From Dermacentor variabilis (lineage: Eukaryota > Arthropoda > Arachnida > Ixodida > Ixodidae): DNA of 64,000 nucleotides. The stretch is from assembly GCF_050947875.1 (NCBI RefSeq), contig NC_134573.1, forward strand, positions 51,572,115 through 51,636,114, in the 5' to 3' direction. Shown here one piece after another: positions 22,331 through 32,839 of the stretch. Position 1 is the first letter of the stretch. Every line of letters begins with the position of its first letter. The notes under the pieces are model-generated. The model saw only the letters and a list, made by a program, of their open reading frames with translations. It was not told the DNA's origin and did not search any database. Both the position numbers and the translations under genes were made by a program.

Positions 22331-22475
22331 ATTCTTCGATTATTTTACAATGCCAAGATATAGGAAGGTGGGAGAAGTGACATTCTATATCTTAAACATC
22401 AGTGCATTAATGATAGAGAGCACGAAATGTTCTCAGTAATACTGGTAAAGTAGGGGGCTTGGAGGCATTACATTT

Positions 22476-23908
22476 TTAGTCACCCCCATACTACAGCAAT
22501 AACGCTGGACGTTTTGTTTTGTGTGTGACATCTGACCCAAAACTACGATTTAGATTGTGCACAAGATGCTCGTTTTCAGAACAATCAATTGCTTATAAAT
22601 ATATCAATCCTTTCTTATGGAATGAGTTTACCATGATAAGCCGCCTCATCTCATTGAATTTTCCCTACAAGCAAGTTTTATTAAGGGTAAGGTGCATCCA
22701 TAGGGTGCTGCCATATGCTTCGTTATGCATTTCAACCATCAAGAGTAACTTTGACATTAACGCCTTGTTGCCAAAAACAATCGTTTAAATGCCAACCATT
22801 ATCTTACAGGAGGTGGTGGCCACAAGGCAAAAACAAATCCAGGGGTTTACGGGCCGAAACAATGACCTTGCATGCATTGGTTAATATAACACGTGGCATT
22901 GTTGTTTTGCCTGCCTCCTCAGGAATTTTCATTGTCAATAGGAGTAGAAATCAACAATTTCACAGAAGCTTGCTCCTTTCACAACAAGGAGCACAAACGA
23001 TGCTCTTCTTCATCTCCCAGGCAAACAATGCAAGCAAGAAATCAAATGTTGTACTGAAGGGTGTGGGATCAACAAATGTCTCGCTAAAAACTTGAGTCAC
23101 GAAAAGTCCTAAGCTGTAAACCTAGTCAAAATAAAAGCGGAGGTCACTGTATGCGAAAAGGTCACTGATAATTCACTGAAGGACACTGATAATTCTAGAA
23201 AAGCCATATAGAACAAGAGATAAAGACGAAATAGGATGACAGCACATGTTGCCCTTCACCTTGTCCTTTGTGTGTTTTCTAAACTGATCCCATGTGAACT
23301 TACCCAGTTAGCTACTGCTCCCAGTCATATGCTAGTTTTTGGCAAAATATTACAAACAATAGATATGTCAGTGTCTAAAATGCTGTCCCAATGAAGACAA
23401 CATATAGCAACTATCTGGTGAGGGGTGCTTTGTACGATTGCAAGGAATACAGCTGCACACTCATAGCTGAAGAAGCCTTAGTTTAAAAAAAAGACAGAAG
23501 ACATTATCAAAGTGGCTCACTGCAAAATTGGATTAAAGTAACAATGCATTAGTAAAAACTGGACTGCACTCTGAAAACAAAAGCCCCTTCGCACATGTGT
23601 TATATTGTCCTCTAAAACAAGGCTAAATAAATTTTGTTTCTGTCACAGTCAGGGCAGCCACTACCTACCATTGTTGCCATGTGATATGCGATACAGACAT
23701 CCAGTACACTCGGTCTCTGAAAACAAGATTATTTGAAGTGCAATGTGGTGTCTTCTATACATTGACGTCGTTGTGAGCACTTGAGAAATATAAATGAAAT
23801 ATGCCATACTGCCACTCACAAACAGCCTGACTTCTAGACTGCAGTTTGCTGCACCCAACAGGAAGCTTTGACATTTTCCTCAAAGAGACATACGATCATA
23901 CGACCATC
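22476..23908. other. Spacer without a recognised gene
   Basis: AT-rich with short ORFs only. A small internal repetition (GGTCACTG..., GACACTGATAATT) occurs at 23140-23200. Confidence 0.4.
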
Positions 23909-24143
23909 AGCTTTGTGGAGGGCGCGCTGGTCCGGAGGATTGGTCTGGAGTGTTCGGCGGCTGCTGTATGGGGGCGGACGCGCTTGACCCGCAGATCAGA
24001 TTTTCGACGACCGCCGATCGTGTTCGCCGCTACCATTTTTCTTTGAGTGTAGCCTGTTTTTGAGGGCACCTGTTCGCCGAACAAAACGCTCGTTTCGTTA
24101 TTCACAGTTTTGCTGCTATCTCAACCGTCACTACCACGTGACA
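23909..24143 (+). repeat. Truncated 5' LTR of Ty3-B
   Basis: The second half of the family LTR, ending CACGTGACA. The TATA position reads TATGGGGG (23967-23974). The upstream part of the LTR is missing. Confidence 0.82.
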
Positions 24144-24329
24144 TCTGGTGGAGGTGCTAGTGCGTTCACATAGCGAACGCCCCGGCAAAGCCGCGATCCA
24201 AGCCCGAAGCCACAGGACAAAACCAACATCGCCCAAGACCAGCATGCTAGCCGCAGACTGCAAGGACTGCCCCCAGAGCATGGACTTCTGCCTTAGACGA
24301 CAAAGAACATCGTGGTCAAAACAACCCCA

Positions 24330-25370
24330 ATGGCTTCCCCAGCGTCTTCCGTTGTCCTACAACAACCTCGGGACCCACCGATCTTCCATGGAGCAGCGAA
24401 TGAAGACCCGGAATCCTGGCTGGAGACCTACGAACGAATTGCGGCTTTCAACAACTGGGACTCCGGCGACAAGCTGCGGCATGTACATTTTGCCTTAGAA
24501 GATGACGCCAGAACCTGGTTTCAGAGCCAGGAGTCGACCATGACAACATAGGACCTGTTCCGGAGTGACTTCCTGCGCACCTTCACGAGCACACTGCGCA
24601 AGGAAAGGGCAGAAGCCATGCTCGACACCCGAGTGCAGCTACCTAACGAGAACATTCCCATATTCACGGAAGAAATGAAGCGTCTGTTCCGCCACGCCGA
24701 CCTGGATATGCCCGAGGAGAAGAAAGTCCGCCTTCTCATGCGGGGTGTGAAGGAAGAACTTTTCGGCGCAATGATACGAAGCCCACCGAAGACCGTAGAA
24801 GAGTTCGTTCGTGAGGCCACCAGCATCGAGAAGACACACGAAATGCGGAACCGGCCACTAAGCCGGCGCGCAACCTCTACCAATTACTCAGGAATTCGAT
24901 CACTGGCCACCGACGATCTGCGCGAGACTATCAGAGCGGTTGTAAGGGAAGAGCTGCAGAGGTTGTGCCCCAGGTCGCAGCCTCAGGTAGCCTCAATCGC
25001 CGAAATCTTCAAAGATGAGAATGAGCGATCGCTTGGAGTTCCTGAGCTGCTACCAAAATCACCGCAGCCGCCGCAGGAAGCTATGACCTATGCCGCCGTC
25101 GCCCGCCGTCAAGGCCCTCCTCCACGACCCCGCCAGGGCCCTATCACGCCGCAATTCCGTCGTCCACCGCCGCCACCACCAGCCCGACCGCCCGTCGCCC
25201 AGCGCCGCTACGCGAGCAAGACGGACATTTGGCGAGCCCTCGATCACCGCCCGCTCTGCTATCACTGCGGATAAGCCGGCCATGTGTACCGCCAATGCCC
25301 ATACCGCGATTTGGAACTGAGGGTTCGCCGTCAGCGCGCCGCGTCCACAGCTTGGGGAACACCCACGTGA
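24330..25370 (+). pseudogene. Ty3-B gag with two nonsense codons
   Basis: The frame from ATG 24330 is continuous except for TAG at 24549-24551 and TAA at 25272-25274. It contains the retrotransposon Gag region (PESWLETYERIAAFNNWDSG, DDARTWFQSQES, LPNENIPIFTEEMKRLF, KVRLLMRGVKEELF). A proline-rich segment and one zinc knuckle follow, with the second stop falling inside the knuckle after CYHCG, while AGHVYRQC follows. Apart from those two codons this is the best gag copy in the window. Its product would be the particle protein. Confidence 0.85.
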
Positions 25371-25740
25371 CATCGCCGATTACCTAGCCGCCACTCAGTG
25401 CAACTGTCGACGACCGTCCCGTTCGCTGTCACCAGACCGCTACCTGTCGCCGCAGCGCCGTCCAAACACTGGCCCAGCCCGGGGCCGGTTAGCGAGGCCA
25501 TATCCGGAAAACTAAAAGCAGCAACGGACGGAGGTGCGGTTGCTGTTCGTCGAACTGACGAAGATCCTCCGCTGCCGACGAAGAGACCATCTCGATGACA
25601 TAATGACATGCTGCCGTCCCGACGAAGAGTGAAAGCAAAGAATACGACGACGAAAGTCCACCTGACGGTCAACGCGAGAAAGCCGTGATCCGACGCGAAG
25701 ACCTAACTGTAACGCAAGGCAAAGAACTACCGACCTCGAC

Positions 25741-26520
25741 GTGCTTCTCGACGGCCACGCAGTCACCGCCTTAGTCGACACAGGGGCCGATTACTCCGTT
25801 ATGAGTGAACACATCACCGTCCAGTTGAAGAAGGTTAAGACTGCATGGGAAGGCTCTCAAACTCGAACCGCTGGAGGACACCTGATTGCGCCGAGTGGAA
25901 TCTGCACGGCAAGAATTACCGTGCATGACAGGACTTACCCTGCCACCTTCATTATCCTGCAACAATGTTCACGCGACATCATTCTCGGCATGGACATTCT
26001 AAACAAACACGGCGCAGTCATCGACCTGAAGTCGAAGTCGATAACCCTGTCTGAAGATCAAGTGATACCACCTCAGAGCTCTCGTAGTCAGCATGCCTTA
26101 AGCGTGTTTGAAAGTCAAGTCAGCATCCCGTCTCGCTCCAGCATTGTCATTTCCGTCGGCACCAAAACACCTGCCGACGTAGAAGGCGTCATCGAGGGTG
26201 ACCAACGCCTACTGCTAGACCGTGAAATTTGCGTCGCAACAGGGATCGCTCGACTCCATGCAGGGAAAACGGAAGTGATGCTAACCAACTTCAACAAAGA
26301 GTTCAAGCACAACAGGATGGGCCCGACAATCGCGTACATCGAGGAAATTGTGGAAACGAGCAATGCCTTTATCCTCTCAGATTCTGCAGCATCTACCCCG
26401 CCGACCATAGTCCCCGAACCAGACTTCGACGGAAATCCAAGTCTCCCCAAGAGCAAGCAGCAAAAGCTCAGAAGTCTTCTTCGATACAAGGACTGCTTTT
26501 CGACTTCATCGAAGATTTGA
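25741..26520 (+). pseudogene. Ty3-B protease and pre-RT, domain intact
   Basis: Open for 260 codons. The retropepsin active site LVDTGADYSVMS and the second conserved block IILGMDILNKHGAVIDL are intact. A family-specific segment (VISVGTKTPADVEGVIEGDQ, VETSNAFILSDSAAST) leads to the RT start. The start triplet is GTG, so it must be part of a polyprotein. Bases 25997-26417 are identical to 54448-54868 in Ty3-C. The frame ends by a deletion/shift near 26490 (LLRYKDC for LLRRYKDC). Confidence 0.85.
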
Positions 26521-28020
26521 CAAACACCCGTTGCAAAGCATTGCATAATAACCGGTAGGGTGCGCTCAACCACTCCGCCAGAGCCCTTACCGAGTTTCGA
26601 CGCGAGAACGTGAAGCTATTAGGTAACAAGTCGACGAAATGATCCGCGACGACATCATCCAGCCGTCGGAAAGCCCGTGGGCATCTCCTGTTGTGCTAGT
26701 GAAGAAAAAGGATGGAAGCGTAAGTTTCTGCGTCAATTATCGTCGTCTGAACTAGATCACGAAGGACGTATACCCCCTCCCACGAATAGACGACGCACTG
26801 GATCGGCTATGTAACACTAATTACTTCTCGTCGATGGACCTCAAGTCTCGCTACTGGCAAATAGAAGTCGATGAAAGAGATTGCGAAAAGATCGCCTTCA
26901 TCACCCCTGACGGCCTCTACGAGTTCAAGGTTATTACATTTGGACTGTGCTCGGCGCCTGCAACGTTCCAGCGCGTGATGTACACGGTTTTAGCAGGATT
27001 GAAGTGGCAGACCTGTCTTGTTTACTTGGATGACGTCGTTGTCTTCGCTGGAAATTTTGACGATCACCTTAGGCGGCTTGCAACCATACTCCAGGCCATC
27101 AAGTCATCAGGGCTCACTCTGAAGCAAGAAAAGTGCCGCTTCGCTTACGATAAGCTTCTGTTCCTAGGCCACGTCTTCAGCAAATCTGTAGTCCGCCCCG
27201 ACCCGCAGAAGACAGCTACCATAGCAAAGTTCCCACAGCCCATTAACAAGAAGGCATTGCGTAGAATCTTGGCATGTGTGCCTACTACAGGCGATTTGTC
27301 AAGAACTCTTCACGCATCGCTGAGCCGCTGACGCAGCTAACTAAATGTGACGTCGAGTTTAAGTGGGAAACGCCGCAGGCCGACACATTTCAAGAACTCA
27401 AACGACGCATGCCGTCGCCGCCCGTACTTGCACATATCGATGAGCACGCCGATACTGAAATCCACACTGACGCCACTAGCCTAGGCCTCCGTGCCGTCCT
27501 AGTCCAGAGAAAAGATGAACATGAAAACGTGATAGCTTACGCTAGCCGGTCGTTGTCAAAAGCGGAAGGCAATTATTCTACGACTGAAAAGGAATGCCTC
27601 GCCATCATTTAGCCTACAGAAAAATTGCGTCCTTACCTATATGACAGGCCATTCAAAGTCGAGGTTATGGAGGTGTTAAAACATGACACCGAGCATCACG
27701 CGTTGTGTTGCCTAGCTAACCTAAAGGACCCTTCAGGACGGCTGGCGAGGTGGAGCCTCAGACTACAAGAATATGACGTCACGGTGATCTACACGTACGG
27801 ACCAAAACACTCAGACGCCGACTGTCTATCACGCGCCCCTATCAATGCCCCGCCGGAAGACGACGATGATGACGACGCCTTCCTCGAAATAATAAGCGCA
27901 GAAGTCTTCACTAAACAGCAACGAGCAGATCCAGAGCTAAAAGGTCTCGTCGAGTATTTGGAAGGGAACACCGACGTAGTAACTCGGTATTTAAGCGCGT
28001 ATTGTCTTCGTTCACATTAG
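26520..28020 (+). pseudogene. Ty3-B reverse transcriptase and RNase H
   Basis: The lead-in has several stops. The open palm block 26834-27331 holds SSMDLKSRYWQIEV, FGLCSAPATFQRVMYTV and the catalytic VYLDDVVVFAGNF. A one-base shift near 27270 breaks the connection domain. RNase H follows in 27274-27612 ([29 protein letters not shown], then TAG) and 27625-28020. In the latter, the usual VSDHHALCWLANL block is replaced by VEVMEVLKHDTEHHALCCLA, an in-frame insertion of roughly eight codons not present in Ty3-A or Ty3-C. Confidence 0.85.
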
Positions 28021-28430
28021 AAAACAACCTGCTCGTAAAGAAGAACTTCTCACCAAATTGCGCCAGCTACCTTATTTTTCCGTCAGCGCTGCGTCCTGAA
28101 ATACTGTACGTCCTAAACGACGATCTATCCGCTGGGCACCTCGGTTTCTCCCGAACGCTGTCGAGGATACAGGAAAGGTATTACTAGCCGCGTCTGACCG
28201 CCGACGTCGCTCGTTACGTCAAGATATGCCGAGACTGACAGCGACGCAAGACACCACCGGCAAGGCCAGCAGGATTACTACAGCCGATCAAACCTCCTTT
28301 CCGACCATTTCAGCAGATTAGGATCGATTTGTTGGGACTGTTTCTGGCGTCAACATCCGTCAATAAGTGGATCGTCATGGCGACGGACTATCTCACCCGC
28401 TTTGCGGAAACTAAAGCTCTACCGAAAGGC
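28002..28430 (+). pseudogene. Ty3-B integrase, truncated
   Basis: The N-terminal zinc region has its first His changed to Asn (VLNDDLSAGH) and a stop after ERYY. CRDC reads CRD followed by a stop. The first catalytic Asp block (MATDYLTRFAETKALPKGS) is present, but the sequence ends there at the junction with the inverted LTR. The second Asp and the Glu are therefore absent. Confidence 0.82.
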
Positions 28431-28432
28431 AG

Positions 28433-28819
28433 CAAAACTGTGATTCACGAAAACAGCGTTTTATTGGGCGAACTTGTGCCTTCGAAAACAGGCTACACTC
28501 AAAAAAGGATGGTAGCGGCGAACACGATCGGCGGTCGTCGAAAATCTGATCAGCGGGTCAAGCGCGTCTGCCCCCATACAGCAGCCGCCGAACGCTCCAG
28601 ACCAATCGTCCGGACCCGCGTGCCCTCCACAAAGATCCACACCATTCGCGTCACGCCATGACATTTGATAACACAACGTTCGGCGACAACAGACAGCCGG
28701 ATAGAAGCATCGATAACTTTCCAGAAACTTAGGATACATGCCGGCGTGTCCCGCGCTGTGCGATTACATTTGTTAGGCGGCGAAACGTGTTTGCCCGATA
28801 AAGATAAGTACACGTGTCA
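28433..28819 (-). repeat. Inverted LTR at the 3' end of Ty3-B
   Basis: Minus-strand LTR beginning TGACACGTG (from 28819 leftward), with AATAAA near 28465 and the same TATGGGGG variant as the 5' LTR of Ty3-B. Its last ~30 bases are missing: the junction with integrase at 28429-28433 shares GCAGC, a 5-base microhomology. Confidence 0.85.
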
Positions 28820-28870
28820 ATACCTCCCTCTTAAAAAGCATCGAGACGATGCTTTTAAGAGGGGGGTATT
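28819..28870. repeat. Palindrome of two polypurine tracts
   Basis: The left arm AATACCTCCCTC...AGCATCG and the right arm CGATGCTTTT...GGGGGGTATT are reverse complements with one gap and one mismatch over about 25 bases, around a 3-base loop. It is the 3' internal end of a Ty3 element mirrored on itself. Confidence 0.85.
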
Positions 28871-28919
28871 GGGACTACATGTTAGTATCGGGACTAACAA
28901 GATAGTCACAGTTCCTTAA

Positions 28920-29968
28920 AGGGGCCCCTCTTCAGGTCTGGTCATTTTGACATGACAAGCGCAGAGCATACACTGTTTGATAATGATCGTGTCTGCAAAG
29001 CATTACATCGCTACGTGCCAGAGAAAGACTTGAAATTTCAAACAAAACGCCGATTTCCCTTCCCTTCGCGGCCGCCGCTCTTCAAGCCGGAGTAGGGTGG
29101 TTGCTTAAGCTAGTTGGTAATTCATGATCATGGTAATTCACGAGCGCTGTGTATGTTGTCTTCGCAGTCCTTGTCCTTCGCGCTGTACGTTATTTTTGTT
29201 CAAGCCGGAGATTGGACATACAAGCGCTAGCAAACCTACATACGCATGTTTGCACTGTGACGTCGCTCGCGGTGACACGTGACTGCGAGAATTATTTAAG
29301 CCAACATCTCTTTGTGTAATATGTTACGTGAATAGGCGAAATAAAGTTTAGAGAAATAATAAAACACAAACCGAATGTTTGTATGTTCTTGTTTTACTTT
29401 GCACCGCAGGAAGAGAGATGTACTTTCGTGTTGTCTGCTTGTTCCCAAGTCGTGCAGTCGTTCGTGCAGACACCAAAACTATGTCATTTTCTACCGTGTT
29501 CATGTGTGGGATCATGCACTGTGATCCGCTTGTGTCTGCCTCAGTATTCGTGTAGCACTCACTTATATCTCTACTCAGGTGCACAGCACGCAAAATCGCG
29601 CGCTGGGCAAAACGGGACAATTACAACAGCTTGCGCGGGATGCCGTCACCGGAAATGCGCCGCGCCAAGAAGCGAGGCAAGAAAGTGGAGGCGGGGCTTG
29701 TGACATTTGTATCACGCGATCCTCGAGGCCCGGTATGGGAGCACGCACAGAAAGAACTTGCAGAGGCTAGACGACGCGAGTGAAGAGAGTGTCTCGCTTG
29801 GCAGTGGAGCTCGCCTCCTGAAATCATGGGTTCGCGTCACTGAAATATTTCTCCCTAGGCTATTATTGAGCCGATTTGAAAAATTTTTGTGGCAGAACGC
29901 TCTCTATAGGACACGTAACAAGTTCAAGTGTATAACAAAAATTTGCTACGGAGCCTGGTGAGGGGACT
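28920..29968. mobile_element. Putative TTAA-type (piggyBac-like) MITE
   Basis: TTAA occurs at both edges (28916-28919 and 29969-29972). Inside it the ends are inverted: AGGGGCCCCTCTTCAGG on the left, and AGTCCCCTCACCAGG as the complement on the right, which match with a 2-base gap. About 1.05 kb, with no transposase ORF. TTAA duplication is characteristic of piggyBac transposons, but the TIR is short and imperfect, so the class is tentative. A CTAGTTGGT motif occurs inside at 29110. Confidence 0.5.
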
Positions 29969-29972
29969 TTAA

Positions 29973-31309
29973 GCATCTACACTGCAATAAAAATTTGTGT
30001 AATCGGTTTCACGCGACCAGAATAACATGCTACTTTCAACGGACAATTTTCATTTGGTAACCCATGGACCCAGAAAGGATTGATCCATAAAGGATTGATG
30101 CATAAAAGGTACGCACAAAGCAATCAGTTCTGAGCCCATATATTTAAAAGTATTCTGCAAATTTCATGCACTGTGGAAATCTTTGTTACGCAAAACATTT
30201 TCCAGGTAGCTGGCTATCCAGTATTGTAAAGGGTTCCATAGAAGGTTATCAGGCAGACCAATCTGGCTAGGATTATCTTGCAGAATGACCAATGTATAAA
30301 TGAGCACTTCAGAGGTTATCTGTGGTCGTTATTTACCAGAACTATCTCCTAACTTCCTCACCACAGCAAAAGAGAGTATGTGAAAGGCAGTTTTCTAGGA
30401 AACTAACGCAATAAAAAGCCGTTGGCAGTACACTCTATAGAAAGCAAGAAACTACGCAAGAAGATAGGGCTTAGACTGCCATTGCTGCTCTTGTTACCTT
30501 CGGCTTTAGTGATCTTAAGCTTCTAAATTCACCTCACTGGTGCGTTCTCAATCACTTGGCTGTCATGGTGGTTGCTCTGCAAATGCTTATCAAGGATGGT
30601 TGCTTTATATTATTCTACACAATTATTTGTTTCCATCTACAACTAACATTTTGAAATGTTAGTTGAAAGCATTACTTGTTTCGTTTTTCTGTTGTTCTCT
30701 TTATGCTAGTCATCATTAAGCTGACCTTTATATTTTTCTTAATCTCTCACCTACACAGTGGCTGGTGACAAACCCTCTGTCAGAATTATTTGGCATCTAT
30801 ACTGGAAAGAAGCCCTACCTATACCTTCTCACATCATCTTAGACATCTCCACTAAGCAAGCACATAATCCTGCTGGTACTTTTATTATAGAGCTTTTCAC
30901 TGAAGACCTTCCAAGCAAGAACTCTTTAGCATCTGATCATTTAGATGCTTTTAACTGGAACAACACAGTAAATTCATTATGCTTAACAGAAGTTTAGCTA
31001 ATTTAATCAAAGCACATTTAAAGCCTCTCGTGTATGAAGCTTGTCATCTGCTTTCACTTGATCTTACTGGTTATCTGATTGTGAGTTATACTCAGATCAA
31101 ACATTCTAATGGCCAACAACTTTCATATTTGAAGTGCAGAAAACTTTAGGGCACTTGTCAGTGTTGGTACGGCATTCCTAAATGTGATGATTAGGCTGCT
31201 GGCTGTTTAGCACTGTAATAACAATGCACACGGTGATCCTTTTTATGTTTTATGGATTTTTTTAGAATTTCCTGTGGCAGATGGGATAATTCTTGTCCTT
31301 GAGCTAGAT
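29973..31309. other. Spacer with one weak exon candidate
   Basis: A 79-codon frame (about 30759-30997) starts just after a good-looking acceptor (CTCTCACCTACACAG, ending at 30758) and encodes AGDKPSVRIIWHLYWKEALP. I recognise no domain and it may be chance. Nothing else was seen. Confidence 0.3.
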
Positions 31310-32136
31310 TACTTGAAGAGGTGGACGTTACTAGCATGAGAAATCGAAACACATGTTCAGCTAATTAAGAAATATTCACTAATTAACTTCGTAACTAATT
31401 ATTTTACTGCACGTATTGAAATTTACGAATTGTATCCAGTGAGCTTGGAAGACGTATGCATTAGAACTTCCAGGATGACACCAGTTTTGGAATATTTCCC
31501 TCATAAAGAACAATACACAAGAGCGTTCCAGTTACTTTTGTGCATCAGTGCATAAAGTACATTTTGTTAAAAACGTAAAGGAACAATAGTGCGTTTTTAT
31601 TTCTAGTTTCATGGTGCATGTGTACAAACTGGCGTCATTCTGGAAATCAATTCCAAGTGTATCAACCTTGAAACCTCACTGGCTATGATTTGAAATTACA
31701 ATATGTCCCTCATGTATGTGGTGGCGCTGGCAGAATCTCTCAAGATTCTACTAGGAAACATAAATACCCAACACGGTAGATGGGGAAACGGCGCCGCGGT
31801 AGTTCAATTGGTAAAGCATCGCACGCATAATGCGGAGACGTGGGTTCGTTCACCACCTGCGGCAAGTTGTTTTTTCATCCACTTTCATTTCCATTAATTT
31901 ATCATTTCCTTATTTAATTTATTAACCACAAGCAATTTCCCCTAAGTTGTGTTTGCTGTCAGTGTTTGTTGACTTCTTAGGATATGATTAATAAAAATCG
32001 GGCCCCTTGGTTAACCCCCTTTCTTCTCGTTTATACCTGCCATAAAGTAATTCATTCAAAAGAGCAAATTTTCATTAATTAGTTGCATATGCGCTTCGAT
32101 TTCTCATGCAAGATATGTCTGCCTGTTTGAATATTC
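31310..32136. mobile_element. Terminal-inverted-repeat element with internal SINE
   Basis: The left end around CATGAGAAATCGAA (31335-31348) and the right end around TTCGATTTCTCATG (32095-32108) are inverted copies. Homology extends about 25 bases outward and 45 bases inward with mismatches (CTAATTAA, CACT/GCT). No transposase ORF. A tRNA-like SINE lies inside at 31793. It looks like a non-autonomous DNA transposon carrying a later SINE. The TSD is unclear. Confidence 0.6.
31785..32035 (+). mobile_element. tRNA-derived SINE (Ruka-like)
   Basis: The head 31793-31863 folds as a tRNA-like cloverleaf. Acceptor GCCGCGG pairs with CTGCGGC; the A-box region is TAGTTCAATTGG, an anticodon-type stem is CGCA/TGCG, and the B-box region is GGGTTCGTTC. 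An AT-rich body ends near a CCCCTTGGTTAACCCCC segment. It resembles the tick SINE Ruka as I remember it; the assignment is not verified. Confidence 0.65.
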
Positions 32137-32623
32137 CTGCTCAAAGACTAGAATTATGCTTCTTGCAACAGGCTATATTTAGAAATTCCACAAACTTAAA
32201 ATCATCACCCTGTATAAGGAGACTGTGTATTTAAGCACAACTTCAGTGAACCTTATTGAATCAGCAAATGGCCAGTGTAACTAGCCTAATCATCCCGAAA
32301 ATATCTTTTAGCTTATAAGCATAGTGCATTTCAATTCTATATTTAGGATTACAAGTTTACTTGCAATCAGCGCTTTGTTTTTAACAGCTAGCATCCCTGC
32401 CAGTTTGCTTGAACATAATGTCGCATGACTTCCATAGTACTGCTCAATGCGACTTTTTTTCTGCTCAGTGTCCAGTGATGTGTCTTTAGCAGGTGAGATA
32501 ATTAATGTTCATGCAGGTAAGTATCAGACAACATTGACATAACTGCCAAGGAAACGCTATCACGTGTTTTGTTTACAATGGAGCATTTGCTCTAGCTTCT
32601 GCCCGGTTTGTTATCCATGTCAG

Positions 32624-32758
32624 GTCTGCATGGAACTTGCACAAGAGGCCCCTTTTGCCTCCATGAGGATATTTTATGAGGTTATGGAGGTGTTAAAACA
32701 TGACGCCGACCATAACGCTTTAAACTATTTTATGAAACACTTATTTGTACAGATATAA
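32624..32758 (+). CDS. Candidate host exon, unrecognised
   Basis: After TTATCCATGTCAG (possible acceptor, AG at 32622-32623) the frame reads VCMELAQEAPFASMRIFYEV, then MEVLKHDADHNALNYF, ending in TAA 32756-32758. The donor site is unclear. The sequence looks protein-like but I cannot name a family. Bases 32678-32704 are identical to 27661-27687 in the RNase H region of Ty3-B, in the same reading frame. Either this is a host exon whose fragment was copied into Ty3-B, or both derive from another retroelement. Confidence 0.35.
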   Translation, partial: VCMELAQEAPFASMRIFYEVMEVLKHDADHNALNYFMKHLFVQI

Positions 32759-32839
32759 AAGGTACCAATCTTGAATTTATCACATTCGTTTTACAGTAGC
32801 ATAGTATAAATGACTCAACTAGTACAGGTATGCAAATCG

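Larger units (their letters stand above)
21383..22475. mobile_element. Inverted duplication of a mariner 5' half
   Basis: The left arm (21383-21893, +) and right arm (21960-22475, -) are diverged copies of the same mariner segment, facing each other across about 65 bases. Both run from the outer end (ATTGCCTCCAAGCCC on the left, the complement of GGGGGCTTGGAGGCAT on the right) through the leader into the transposase N-terminal region. No downstream catalytic DDD part is present in either arm. A transcript through the locus would fold into a long hairpin of about 500 imperfect base pairs. Confidence 0.85.
23909..28870 (+). mobile_element. Ty3/gypsy retrotransposon Ty3-B, rearranged 3' end
   Basis: Same family as Ty3-A. 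It has a 5'-truncated left LTR (23909-24143), primer site, gag, the best-preserved protease of the window, RT/RNase H and the first part of integrase. It stops at about 28430 and is joined to an LTR in the opposite orientation (28433-28819), followed by a palindrome built from two polypurine tracts. No target duplication can be assigned because both ends are altered. Confidence 0.85.

Noticed and set aside
31793..31863. Functional tRNA gene
   Set aside because: The cloverleaf has mismatches and an unusual anticodon loop, and the sequence continues as a SINE body.
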